The notes beneath the pieces were generated by a model. The model made no database searches. It worked only from the letters and a program-made list of their open reading frames with translations, and was not told the DNA's origin. DNA of 64,000 nt from Deltaproteobacteria bacterium (GTDB lineage Bacteria > Desulfobacterota > Desulfarculia > Desulfarculales > Desulfarculaceae): the NCBI GenBank assembly GCA_020444165.1, contig JAHLLK010000008.1:62001-126000 (forward strand), written 5' to 3'. Position 1 is the first letter of the stretch; every line of letters starts with the position of its first letter. The position numbers were made by a program, and so were the translations under genes. Below are positions 8,692-16,706 of this stretch, piece by piece.

Positions 8692-8824
8692 AATAGCTGC
8701 ATATAACAGAGAGGGGCAACAGGGAGATTACATTTTTTAGCAATTGTTCTTTATTGGTTTCATAGGCTTGAGGTATTGTTGTGTAATGCCTCGGAGACTA
8801 AATATTTATCCTGTGTTAATGCAA

Positions 8825-8868
8825 AGTTAAAAAATAAGGTGCCACAATAGATGTTGTGATAACCTTAT
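8825..8868 (-). terminator. Intrinsic terminator of the minus-strand GIY-YIG-like gene
   Basis: ATAAGGT(8834-8840)/ACCTTAT(8862-8868) and an inner CACAA/TTGTG form a stem. On the minus strand it is followed by TTATTTTTTAAC, which fits an intrinsic terminator just past the stop at 8881. The rest of the gap 8692-8880 is AT-rich with no gene seen. Confidence 0.5.
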
Positions 8869-8880
8869 GTTGTGTTTAGA

Positions 8881-9315
8881 TCACTTGTCGTGGCCCTTGC
8901 ACTCGCTTGGGCGCTTTTTGTTTAAAAGATGTTTGGATTGAAATTGATCGTATAGTTTGTTTTCCTCGCACAAGGCACAGTGTACATAATTTTTCCATCC
9001 CAAATATAAATCTAAAGGATTTATACTGTTTTCATAGCAAAAATACCACAGGTTGGCTCCTCCGCTATGGTGGCCAGTTTGGCGACCATAGAACCCAAAC
9101 ATATCAGCTATTAAATCGCCAATCCTTGTGCGAAATCTATCCGAATTACCGGTATTGCTACCAACATAAAGAACCACGGAGGTTAGCTTTGGCTCATCCC
9201 TCCAGCCATTTTGTGAAACCAGGTAAACCCCCTTAGTTTCTCGGGGCCATTCCTGGTTATCTAATAAGCAATTTTCCAGAAGAGTTCTAATCTTATAAGG
9301 TCCCAGCCATGGCAT
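8881..9315 (-). CDS. Possible GIY-YIG-type nuclease-like protein
   Basis: The 144-residue product starts MPWLGPYKIRTLLEN. It contains KGVYLVSQNGW, then VVLYVGSNTG and RFRTRIGDLI, with the spacing of the GVY...LYVG...R core of GIY-YIG nucleases. The C-terminal half has HCALCEENKLYDQF with two Cys. The catalytic Glu is not certain. The gene is strikingly AT-rich compared with the rest of the window, as are its flanks and the HepT gene, so recent transfer is likely. A TGAAGGGAAATTAAT leader precedes the ATG. It could also be an unrelated small accessory protein. Confidence 0.4.
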   Translation of the reverse strand: MPWLGPYKIRTLLENCLLDNQEWPRETKGVYLVSQNGWRDEPKLTSVVLYVGSNTGNSDRFRTRIGDLIADMFGFYGRQTGHHSGGANLWYFCYENSINPLDLYLGWKNYVHCALCEENKLYDQFQSKHLLNKKRPSECKGHDK

Positions 9316-9514
9316 ATTAATTTCCCTTCACCAATTTATGGTTCGCCATTGGCAGAATTAATGTTTGCTAATTTTAGCAGTATAAACAACTTTATAGATA
9401 TATTTATGGTATATTTAATCTGATGCTCAATTTGTATCTTTATGATACAAAAATTATTCAAGTCGCTTAAATTAACACTATATCAACATGGTTAATATAT
9501 GTCTATGTAGATTT

Positions 9515-9853
9515 CTAAGCACTTACAAGGCAACTTTCCAGCCCTGGCAAAACCTCTGGCAAATCATTTGTCACAATATCCCAAACAATCTCCAAATCCA
9601 CTCCATCGTAGTCATGGATGAGGACATCTCGTGTGGACGCCATTTCACGCCAGGGAATGCTGGGATATTTCTCTTTGACTTCTTGCGGAACCTTTTTGCA
9701 GGCCTCACCGATTATGGTAAGCGCCCTGACAACGGCGTACTGCTTTTCCATATCCTTCAAAAACTCTTCTTTGCTAACTCCTTCTACAAACGACAGAATG
9801 GCTTTCACGTTGAAAACCATGTCCTCAATATAGAGCAAATAGTCCTTTTTCAT
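9515..9853 (-). CDS. hepT: HEPN-domain toxin of the HepT type (DUF86)
   Basis: This 112-residue all-alpha protein has IEDMVFNVKAILSFVEG at the start, VVRALTIIGEACKKVP in the middle and RDVLIHDYDGVD near residue 75. The last is the R-x4-H-x-Y motif of HEPN RNases, including the Tyr that the partner nucleotidyltransferase AMPylates. It overlaps the 3' end of the mntA gene by 4 nt (ATGA), a typical two-gene toxin-antitoxin layout. The pair would act as a defence or stress-response module. Confidence 0.85.
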   Translation of the reverse strand: MKKDYLLYIEDMVFNVKAILSFVEGVSKEEFLKDMEKQYAVVRALTIIGEACKKVPQEVKEKYPSIPWREMASTRDVLIHDYDGVDLEIVWDIVTNDLPEVLPGLESCLVSA

Positions 9854-10173
9854 ACTATTACTACTTGCTCCTCCAACACCCGATCCCGGATGCGCGGCTT
9901 TAACAATTTATACTGTACAATTTCCACCTTACGCCCCACCAAATCAGCCACTTCTTCGTGAAGATCAACCAGCTTGCGCAAGGTCATCGTCTCATCAGTC
10001 CGAAACTCCACCAGCAAGTCCAAGTCACTATCCGGCGTGGCTTCCCCCCGCGCTACCGACCCAAAGACTCCCGCCCGGGCTACCCCATGGCGGCGCAGGA
10101 CCGGCGCCAACCGGGCTGCCAGTTCCGCGATATCAACTTGATCTGTAACGTTGGACCGTACCATACGGTTCAC
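9850..10173 (-). CDS. mntA: MntA-type minimal nucleotidyltransferase antitoxin
   Basis: This 107-residue protein has GVFGSVARGEATPDSDLDLL, the G-S-x10-D-x-D signature of minimal nucleotidyltransferases. A later segment VGRKVEIVQYKLLKPRIRD is typical of MntA. In characterised pairs MntA neutralises HepT by adding AMP units to the Tyr of R-x4-H-x-Y. It is the upstream gene of the pair, as usual. The start at 10173 is the first in-frame ATG; a second at 10164 is possible. Confidence 0.85.
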   Translation of the reverse strand: MNRMVRSNVTDQVDIAELAARLAPVLRRHGVARAGVFGSVARGEATPDSDLDLLVEFRTDETMTLRKLVDLHEEVADLVGRKVEIVQYKLLKPRIRDRVLEEQVVIV

Positions 10174-10235
10174 TTTATATGATCTTCTCTCGACTCGTCC
10201 GGAAAAATTACCCGGGCTGGGCTAATCAGCCCTCC

Positions 10236-11930
10236 CTACACCCGCGCCACCGCCCCCTGCTGGCTCGTATTCAAGAACGAGTACAGATTCACCTCGCGTC
10301 CCCTGATGCCCAGCTTTTTCCGGATGTTCCGCCGGTGGGTGTGCACCGTGTCCGCGGCCAGGTTCATGGCCTCGGCGATCTGCTTGCTGGAGAGCCCCGC
10401 CTGCACGTACTGGCAGATTTGCAGCTCGGTGCGGGTGAGTTTCAGCATGCGCTCGTCCAGGCCGCGAGAGGTGCCGGCGGTGAGGCCGATGAGCTGCTTC
10501 TTGATCAGCTTCAAATAGCTGTCCCGCACGTGGTCCTCGTCCTCCGCCCGCACCCGCTCCAGGGCCGGCAACAGCACGGTCTCGATGTTCTGGGAGATGG
10601 CCCCTTCCATCTCCTCGCGCTCGCGGTCGATGGTCTTGAGCACGTTCTTGAGCGTGATGTTCATCTCCTCGGTCTGGTGCTTCTCCCGCCGCAGGCTCTC
10701 CTCCAGGCGCTTCTGGGCGGTGATGTCCCGCAGCACGATGTGGAAGATGGAGCCCTTGTCCAGCTCCACCCGGTTGATGGTGAGCTGCAAGGGCATGCTT
10801 TGGCCGTTCTTCTTGCGGCCGTTCACCTCGCCGGTCCAGATCTCGTCCTCGTCCAGGCCCTTGATGGCCCCGTCCAGGGTGGCCATGGCCCCGGGCGCGG
10901 CCACGTTGCGGCAGTCCATGCCCGAGAGCGCCTCGGGGCTGTACTGGAACAGCTCGCAGGCCCGGCGGTTGGCCTCCAGGATCTTCAGGTCCGGGTCCAC
11001 CAAGAGGATAGCGTCGCCGGCCGACTGGAACAGGGTGCCGAACAGCTTCTCGCTGTTCATGAGCGCCTGGTTGCTGGCCCGGAGGCGCTTTTCCAGGCGC
11101 TCACGCTGGGCCACCATGCAGGAGGTGTTGGTGAGCATGAGGACGTAACCCCGGTTGCCGAGCGCCACGCTGGTCAGCGGGATGATCTGCAAATGGTAGA
11201 ACTGGGGCTGCAATTCGTCGAACAGGGTCATTTCGTGGGTTAGGTAGGGGGGATAGAACTTCAGCACCTCTTCCAGGTCGTGCCCCTCCAGGCCCAGGAT
11301 CTTCCAAAAGGGCCAGCCCACGATCTGGGGCAGGCGGAACCAGCACAAGGCCGCCGCGTTGGCCTCGGCCAACAGCCCGTTGCGGTCGGCGATCATCACC
11401 AGGTCGTTGGTGGCCTGGAAGATGTTCTCGAACTTGTTCTTCTCCAGGGTCAGCCGCCGGTTGCCGCGGCGGAGCCGCTCCATCATCTCGTGGGAGTCCA
11501 CCTGCACCCAGGCCGCGGCCACCGCGCATTCCCCGGCGTCGTGGTATTGCCGGAGCCAGTTGATGGCCACCTTCTTCTCGGCTTCGTCGGCGTCCATGTG
11601 GTCGATGATCTCTTCCAGGCTGTGAATCACGGTCTTGAAGCAGCCCAGGAATTGCTCCAGGGTCACCCCCCGGTTCAGGTGCCGCTGCGACTCGGCCACC
11701 AGGAACCCGCCCACTTCCAGATCGCTCTGAATTAGCCGACCAAAGGACCACGACTGGAAGGAGCTGGCCAACTCCCAGATGGGGGTGAGCACCCCGTAGT
11801 AGGCCTGCACGCAGTCGTGACGGCGGGCGGTGGTCTGCTGGAGGTAGCCGGCCTCGGCCATGCGCCGGGGCCAGATCTCCAGGAAATCCTCCAGGTGGTT
11901 CTTGAGGCGCAAGAGCAGGGTAGGGGTCAT
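10236..11930 (-). CDS. PAS-domain sensor/regulator with LuxR-type DNA-binding domain
   Basis: The 564-residue protein (from the ATG at 11930, preceded by GGGAGGA) has an N-terminal helical region of about 190 residues. A first PAS-like domain follows (NIFQATNDLVMIADRNG), then a second (LFQSAGDAILLVDPDLKILEAN) with a PAC tail IVLRDITAQKRLEESL. After a coiled coil comes a LuxR HTH, LTRTELQICQYVQAGLSSKQIA. No receiver or kinase domain is present, so it is probably a one-component regulator. It diverges from cbiM, with 254 bp between the starts. Whether it controls the cobalt/corrinoid genes is unknown. Confidence 0.8.
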   Translation of the reverse strand: MTPTLLLRLKNHLEDFLEIWPRRMAEAGYLQQTTARRHDCVQAYYGVLTPIWELASSFQSWSFGRLIQSDLEVGGFLVAESQRHLNRGVTLEQFLGCFKTVIHSLEEIIDHMDADEAEKKVAINWLRQYHDAGECAVAAAWVQVDSHEMMERLRRGNRRLTLEKNKFENIFQATNDLVMIADRNGLLAEANAAALCWFRLPQIVGWPFWKILGLEGHDLEEVLKFYPPYLTHEMTLFDELQPQFYHLQIIPLTSVALGNRGYVLMLTNTSCMVAQRERLEKRLRASNQALMNSEKLFGTLFQSAGDAILLVDPDLKILEANRRACELFQYSPEALSGMDCRNVAAPGAMATLDGAIKGLDEDEIWTGEVNGRKKNGQSMPLQLTINRVELDKGSIFHIVLRDITAQKRLEESLRREKHQTEEMNITLKNVLKTIDREREEMEGAISQNIETVLLPALERVRAEDEDHVRDSYLKLIKKQLIGLTAGTSRGLDERMLKLTRTELQICQYVQAGLSSKQIAEAMNLAADTVHTHRRNIRKKLGIRGREVNLYSFLNTSQQGAVARV

Positions 11931-12091
11931 GGGGTCCTCCCGGCCTGGGGTAGGCCGCCAAACCGGTGCCGCAAGGGCACATAAAAAGATAAATGGTTTA
12001 AATAAAAACAGAAAACCATCAATGACCACGGCCAAAGTCAGAAATAATATTGAGTAGACGAATCTACTCATTTATTAACCGAAATCTGCCC

Positions 12092-12121
12092 TTGGGACAA
12101 GAACTACTCGCAGACTAGAAT
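12092..12121 (+). promoter_or_regulatory. Candidate sigma70 promoter before cbiM
   Basis: TTGGGA (12092-12097) and TAGAAT (12116-12121) are 18 bp apart. Transcription would begin near 12128, just before the dyad at 12139. Confidence 0.4.
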
Positions 12122-12138
12122 AGAGAAAATGTTATCTG

Positions 12139-12157
12139 ATAGGTAGGTAATACCTAT
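12139..12157. promoter_or_regulatory. 19-bp perfect inverted repeat before cbiM, putative metal-responsive operator
   Basis: ATAGGTA-n5-TACCTAT lies 27 bp before the cbiM ATG and just after the candidate promoter, where a bound repressor would block transcription. No cobalamin riboswitch elements are visible in this leader, so control is more likely by a protein. Confidence 0.5.
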
Positions 12158-12183
12158 AACCTCTCGTTACATCGGAGACGCCG

Positions 12184-13245
12184 ATGCATATAACCGAAGG
12201 TATCATCACCGGGGTCCCCGCCGCGGCCTACACGGCGGCCGGTTTGGCCGCGGTGGGCTGGGGCGCGGCGGCCATGAAACGCTTCGCCGCCCGCTGGCCG
12301 GAGAAGAAACCCCTTTTGGGCATGGCCGGCGCTTTCATCTTTTTCATCTCGCTCATCCCCATCCCGGCTTTCACCGGCACCTGCACCCACCCCACCGGCA
12401 CCCCCCTGGCGGCCATCCTGCTGGGCCCGGCGGTGGGCATCGCGCTCACCGGGGTCAGTCTCTTGTTGCAGGCGGCCTTCTTCGCCCACGGCGGCTTCGG
12501 CACCTGGGGGGCCAATGTCATGGCCCTGGGCGTGGCCGGCTGCCTGGTGGGCTGGAGCGTTTTCCAGGTGGCCCGGCGGCTGGGGCTCCCCTTGTGGGCG
12601 GCCGGGGCCGCGGCCGGCCTCTTGGGGGATCTGGCCGTGTACGGGGTCTCGGGCCTCATCCTGGGCGCCACCCTGGCCCACGGCCCCAGCCCGCAATATT
12701 CCCAGGGCGGCTATCTCCTGGCCATCTACGGCATGTACCTGCCGACCCAGCTGCCCATCGCCTTGGGCGAGATGGTCTTGACCGGGCTCTTGCTCTCCTT
12801 CGCGGCCAAACGCCGTCCCGAGGTGTTGGCCGACCTGGGCATCAACCCCGGGCCCTCTTCGCCCAAGTTGCGCGCCGCCGGCGGGGCGCTCTTGCTTCTA
12901 TTCATATTGGCCCTGGTGTGGCCCGTGGCCGCGGGAGCCTCGAGCGCGACGCCCGCGTCGGAGCCGGCCGTGGCCAGCCAGGCCGCCGAGGCCCCCGCTC
13001 TGGCCGGCATGGACGAGGCGGTGAACGAACGCCTGGCCGAGGAGGCCGGGGTGCCGGCCCGGGACCCTTACCTGGACACCGAGTCCCTGGGTGATCTGTG
13101 GAACTCGCTGCTGCTCCTGGCCGGCGGGATCTGCGGCTTCATCCTGGGCCGCTGGTGGCACCTGTTGTGGGGCAAGAAGCCGGCCGCGGACCCCCGGCCG
13201 GCCGCGCCCCAGGGCAATTGGCAGGAGGGGCCTACATGCCCCTGA
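12184..13245 (+). CDS. cbiM: CbiM-type substrate-binding component of a cobalt ECF transporter, with C-terminal extension
   Basis: The 353-residue membrane protein starts MHITEG; in CbiM/NikM the N-terminal Met-His binds the metal. TGTCTHPTGTPLAAILLGP and LLLQAAFFAHGG match the CbiM rather than the NikM subtype, so cobalt is the likely ion. Residues 1-225 hold the core helices. A later hydrophobic segment (LLLLFILALVWPVAAGA ~237-255), a linker and a final helix near 310-330 resemble a fused CbiN/NikN-like part. The gene overlaps cbiQO by 10 nt. Confidence 0.85.
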   Translation: MHITEGIITGVPAAAYTAAGLAAVGWGAAAMKRFAARWPEKKPLLGMAGAFIFFISLIPIPAFTGTCTHPTGTPLAAILLGPAVGIALTGVSLLLQAAFFAHGGFGTWGANVMALGVAGCLVGWSVFQVARRLGLPLWAAGAAAGLLGDLAVYGVSGLILGATLAHGPSPQYSQGGYLLAIYGMYLPTQLPIALGEMVLTGLLLSFAAKRRPEVLADLGINPGPSSPKLRAAGGALLLLFILALVWPVAAGASSATPASEPAVASQAAEAPALAGMDEAVNERLAEEAGVPARDPYLDTESLGDLWNSLLLLAGGICGFILGRWWHLLWGKKPAADPRPAAPQGNWQEGPTCP

Positions 13246-14882
13246 ACGGAATGGCGCCCCTGGCCCTCTCCCGCACCGACCTGTTGATCGAGGACTATCA
13301 GTCCCGGGTCGGCCGGCGGGGGGTGGGAGCTTGGGACCCCCGCCTGAAGCTGGGCCTCTTGGTCCTGGCCGTGGCCCTTAACGTGGGCCTGGCTTTGCCT
13401 TGGCTTTCGGTGGGGTTGTTCCTGGTGGCCTGGGGATTGGGCATCTGGGCCCGCATCCCGCTGAAGCTGTTCGCGATATTTCTGGTGGCCCCGGCTTGGA
13501 CCGTGGTCATGGTGGTGGCCGGCCTGGCCGCCGGCTTCGGCACCACCCCCCTGTGGACCGTGGGGCCGCTCACCTTCCACCAGGAGGGCCTGATGATGGG
13601 GCTCTCGGCCGCGGCCCGGGTGGTGAGCGACATGTCCTGGATGGCCGTGGTCTTCCTAACCACCCCCTTCACCCGGGTGCTGGAAGCCCTGACTTGGTTC
13701 CGGGTGCCCGCGGTGCTGGTGGAAACCGTGGCCATGTCCTACCGCTACACCTTCCTCCTGGTGGAGGAGTTCAGCCGCATGCGCCAGGCCGCCCGCAGCC
13801 GCGGCGGCTTCGAGAAGCGCGCCCAGTCCTTTTCCACCACGGCCATGCTGCTGGCCGAGGTGATCCTGCGGGCCTATGACCGGGCCCGCCGCATTCAAGA
13901 AGCCATGGTGGCCCGCGGCGCGGCCGCCATGGGCGAGGCGAGCATGAGCCAGACCCCAGCCCCCGCTGACGAGTATTGCCCCAACCGTTGCGACGTGACC
14001 CCGGACGCCCCCCCGGACGGCGGTCCGCTGGTGCAGGCCCGGGGAGTCTCCTTCTCCTATCCCTACCCCCAGCGGGCCGTGGTGGAGGGGGTGGACCTCG
14101 CGGTGCGCCCCGGCGAGATGGTGGCCGTGTGCGGGCCCAACGGCTCGGGCAAGACCACCCTGTTGAAGCTGTTGGCCGGCATCCTGGCCCCCGGGGCCGG
14201 GGAGGTGCGGCTGTGCGGCGAGGTCCTGGACAAGCACTCCCGCGACCGGGCCTTCCACCGGGTGGGCATCCTGTTCCAGGACCCCAACGACCAGCTTTTC
14301 TGCACCCACGTGGCCGAGGACGTGGCCTTCGGTCCCCGGAACCAGGGCCTGCCGCCCGCGGAGGTGGAGCGCCTGACCAAGACGGCCATGGAGTTGCTGG
14401 AGGTGTCCCATCTGGCCGAGCGGCCCATCCACCGCCTGAGCCACGGGGAGATGAAGAAGGTGGCCCTGGCCGGGCTCATCGCCATGCGCCCGCCCCTGAT
14501 CCTTTTGGACGAGCCCTCGGCCGGCCTGGACCCGGCCGGGACCCGGGATCTCGTGCGGCTCATCAATCACCTGAACGAACACCACGGCTACAGCTTCGTC
14601 ACCGTGACCCACCGCATGGACCTGGCGCCTTTGTTGGCCCGCCGGCTGGTGGTGATGAGGGAAGGCCGCCTGGTGGCCGACGGCCCGGCCCGCCAGGTGC
14701 TCTCGGACGCGGCGCTGTTGAAGCGGGCCCGCCTGGAGCCCCCCCTGTTCACCCAGCTCTTCGAGGCCATGGGCGGGGCCGCGGGCCAGGCGCCCCTGAA
14801 CGTGGAGGAGGCCGCCCGCTGGCTGGGCCAGATGCTGGGGCACGCGGCGGAGCCCGCGGCCCCGGGGCCGGAGCTTATCTGA
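13236..14882 (+). CDS. cbiQO: Fused CbiQ-CbiO: transmembrane and ATPase components of the cobalt ECF transporter
   Basis: One open frame of 548 residues joins two parts usually encoded separately. Residues 1-240 are CbiQ, with several membrane helices and AARSRGGFEKRAQSF, close to the A-R-G coupling motif of the T component. After a linker, residues ~260-520 are CbiO: Walker A CGPNGSGKTTLL, a Q-loop near GILFQDPNDQLF, signature RLSHGEMKKVALA and Walker B PLILLDEPSAGLDP. An ATG at 13944 starts near the junction and could give a separate CbiO from the same mRNA. It works with CbiM. Confidence 0.85.
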   Translation: MPLNGMAPLALSRTDLLIEDYQSRVGRRGVGAWDPRLKLGLLVLAVALNVGLALPWLSVGLFLVAWGLGIWARIPLKLFAIFLVAPAWTVVMVVAGLAAGFGTTPLWTVGPLTFHQEGLMMGLSAAARVVSDMSWMAVVFLTTPFTRVLEALTWFRVPAVLVETVAMSYRYTFLLVEEFSRMRQAARSRGGFEKRAQSFSTTAMLLAEVILRAYDRARRIQEAMVARGAAAMGEASMSQTPAPADEYCPNRCDVTPDAPPDGGPLVQARGVSFSYPYPQRAVVEGVDLAVRPGEMVAVCGPNGSGKTTLLKLLAGILAPGAGEVRLCGEVLDKHSRDRAFHRVGILFQDPNDQLFCTHVAEDVAFGPRNQGLPPAEVERLTKTAMELLEVSHLAERPIHRLSHGEMKKVALAGLIAMRPPLILLDEPSAGLDPAGTRDLVRLINHLNEHHGYSFVTVTHRMDLAPLLARRLVVMREGRLVADGPARQVLSDAALLKRARLEPPLFTQLFEAMGGAAGQAPLNVEEAARWLGQMLGHAAEPAAPGPELI

Positions 14883-14934
14883 AGCCAACGAACCGAGCAT
14901 AGGGCAAAGGCCGCCTTTGTCCCCTGGAGGAAAT

Positions 14935-15552
14935 ATGAAAGTCACGCAGATCGCCGGTTTTCTGGGGTGCGGCAAAACCACCCTGGTCTTGAAGCTCTCC
15001 CGCCTGTTGGCCGACGGCGGCCACCGGAAGGTGGCCCTCGTGGTCAACGAGATCGGGGAGATCCCGGTGGACGGCAAGGTGATTCAGGAAAGCGGCATGC
15101 AGGTGAAGGACATCGGCGGCGGTTGCATCTGCTGCGAGGTGGCCGCCTCCTTTGCCAAGACCCTGGCCGGGTTGTGGCGGGAGTTCAAACCGGACCACGT
15201 GCTGGTGGAGCCCACCGGCGTGGCCGTGCCCCATCAGGTGAAGCAGGCGGCGGCCATGTCCGGCCGCGACGCCAAGCTGGAGATGGGCCCGGCCATCGTC
15301 CTGTTCGACGCCACCCGGCCGGCCGAGCTGTTGGACATGGACATGCTGGGCCGCCTGGTGGTGACCCAGGTGGTGGACGGCGACATCCTGGCCATCAGCA
15401 AGGTGGACGCGGCCGAGGAAGGGGCCTTGGCCTTTGCCGAAGAAAAGCTTCGGGAGTTGAACGCGCATGCCCAGATCCTGCGTTTGTCCTCCTTCACCGG
15501 CCAGGGCCTGCCGGAGCTGCGGGACCTCATCGAAAACTGGAAGGAGAAATAG
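14935..15552 (+). CDS. CobW-like P-loop GTPase (metallochaperone family)
   Basis: This 205-residue protein starts at an ATG after GGAGG. It has a Walker A motif GFLGCGKTTLVLKL, then EIGEIPVDG, then GGGCICCEV, the C-x-C-C metal motif of CobW/COG0523 proteins. VLVEPTGVAVP and ISKVDAAEEG (GTP base recognition) follow. It is short for COG0523, lacking the C-terminal CobW_C domain. Such GTPases load metals into enzymes or cofactors. Its position after cbiMQO and before a corrinoid methyltransferase suggests cobalt or corrinoid work. A second copy with an in-frame UGA is at 16061. Confidence 0.85.
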   Translation: MKVTQIAGFLGCGKTTLVLKLSRLLADGGHRKVALVVNEIGEIPVDGKVIQESGMQVKDIGGGCICCEVAASFAKTLAGLWREFKPDHVLVEPTGVAVPHQVKQAAAMSGRDAKLEMGPAIVLFDATRPAELLDMDMLGRLVVTQVVDGDILAISKVDAAEEGALAFAEEKLRELNAHAQILRLSSFTGQGLPELRDLIENWKEK

Positions 15553-15554
15553 CC

Positions 15555-16058
15555 ATGACCGAACCGGGCAACACCGAACACGGCTGTTACACCGAACATG
15601 GGGTCAGCGGCTACGGGGTGGCTGTGAAGCTCTCGCGGGCCGAGGCCATGGATGCCGCCTGGGTCCGGGCCATGGGCGAGGAGATGATGCTGACCATCGC
15701 CAACAACTGCATGGGCAAGGGGGCCCGCTGCATCGGCCACATCAAGAGCCACATGCAGACCGAGACCGGCACCCTGAAGGCCGACACCATCGGCACCTCC
15801 CACGGCACCTATTCGTCGGGCGAGCTGGCCGGCCCGGTGACCGAGATCTACATGGCGGTCAACAGCATCGTGCAGGGCATCCCCGAGGACCAGGTGCGCT
15901 CCGCCACCCTGGACGGCATCCACGCGGTGGCCCTGGCCCGGGGGCTCAATCTGATCCGGGAGAAGGAGCACTCCTACTTCGACGAGTTCGACTTCACCGC
16001 CTCCAAGCAGGAGTACGCCAAGAAGCTGGCCGAGCAGTTCGAAGAGGGGGACGAGTAG
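15555..16058 (+). CDS. Protein of unknown function between two CobW-like GTPases
   Basis: I do not recognise this 167-residue family. It is soluble with no signal peptide. The N-terminus has TEHGCYTEHGVSG, rich in His and Cys. The middle has NNCMGKGARCIGHIKSHMQT and ADTIGTSHGTYSSGELAG, and the C-terminus is acidic. The His/Cys distribution would allow metal binding, but no known motif is seen. It starts 2 nt after the first GTPase stop and ends 2 nt before the second GTPase, so the three are surely cotranslated. It may be the client or partner of those GTPases. Confidence 0.7.
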   Translation: MTEPGNTEHGCYTEHGVSGYGVAVKLSRAEAMDAAWVRAMGEEMMLTIANNCMGKGARCIGHIKSHMQTETGTLKADTIGTSHGTYSSGELAGPVTEIYMAVNSIVQGIPEDQVRSATLDGIHAVALARGLNLIREKEHSYFDEFDFTASKQEYAKKLAEQFEEGDE

Positions 16059-16060
16059 GC

Positions 16061-16654
16061 ATGCGGCTGGTCACTGTGCAGGGCACCATGGGCAGCGGCA
16101 AGACCAGCCTCATCAAGGAGTTGGTGGGGCGGCTGCACCGGGAGGGGCGGGCCACCGCCCTGGTGGAGAACGAGGAAGGCGAGGTGCGGGTGGAGCCGGA
16201 GTTCAAGGCCTCCCACAACCTGGTGGTGGAAAAACTGCGGGGCGGTTGAGCCGGCTGCAGTCTGGCCTCCAGTCTGGTGGCCCGGTTCAAGAAGGTGCAC
16301 CAGAAATACCACCCCGACGTGTTGTTCCTGGAGCCCTCGGAGATGGTGTTGACCAAGGAGACCCGCGATGTCACGGCCATGGGCCAGCGGGACATCCGGT
16401 ACGTGAACGGTCCGGTGGTGACTTTGGTGGACGGCCCCGGCTTTGCCTTCAACTGGCAGGAGCGCGGCCCCCTTCTCCGGGGCCAGATCATGGGGGCCGA
16501 CCTGGTGGCCGTGAGCCGGGCCGACCTCTTGGACGAAGACGAGTTGTACGCGGTGGAGCAGGAGCTGGCCGAGCTGAGCGAGGGCATCTTCCGCCTGAGC
16601 CTGCCCCGCCAATGGGGGGTGCCCCAGATCCTGGCCGCCCTGGCCAGCGAATAG
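16061..16654 (+). CDS. CobW-like GTPase with in-frame UGA read as selenocysteine (Sec63)
   Basis: From the ATG at 16061 the frame encodes VTVQGTMGSGKTSLIKELV (Walker A). It meets TGA at 16247-16249 and then stays open to TAG at 16654, 197 residues with Sec. Both sides of the TGA match the family: VENEEGE before it; then R-G-G-U-A-G-C-S-L, LFLEPSEMVL, VDGPGFAFN and VSRADLLDED after it. The UGA aligns with the first Cys of the GGGCICCEV metal motif in the paralogue at 14935. A candidate SECIS hairpin lies 14 nt downstream. A nonsense mutation is unlikely because the UGA falls exactly on a metal-ligand Cys and the rest is intact. Automatic annotation would split it in two. Confidence 0.75.
16247..16285 (+). 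promoter_or_regulatory. Candidate bacterial SECIS element of the CobW-like selenoprotein
   Basis: After the UGA, GGCC(16264-16267)-T-CCA-GTC-TGG-T-GGCC(16279-16282) folds into a hairpin. Its GU-containing loop is about 22 nt past the UGA, within the usual range for SelB-binding elements. An outer CCGG/CCGG pairing (16251/16282) could lengthen it. Confidence 0.5.
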
Positions 16655-16706
16655 GAAGAACTATCGGCGGGACCCGGAGGGCCGGGGCTGCCGCGGGAGG
16701 CAAGAG

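Noticed and set aside
10179..11243. Plus-strand frame opposite the PAS-LuxR gene
   Set aside because: Shadow of the minus-strand regulator, whose PAS and HTH motifs are clear.
12072..12183. Cobalamin riboswitch before cbiM
   Set aside because: The space is only ~110 nt and no B12-box-like sequence is seen; the dyad suggests protein control.
16061..16654. Reading the UGA-containing GTPase as a pseudogene
   Set aside because: The only stop falls on a metal-ligand Cys position, all motifs are intact on both sides, and a suitable hairpin follows.
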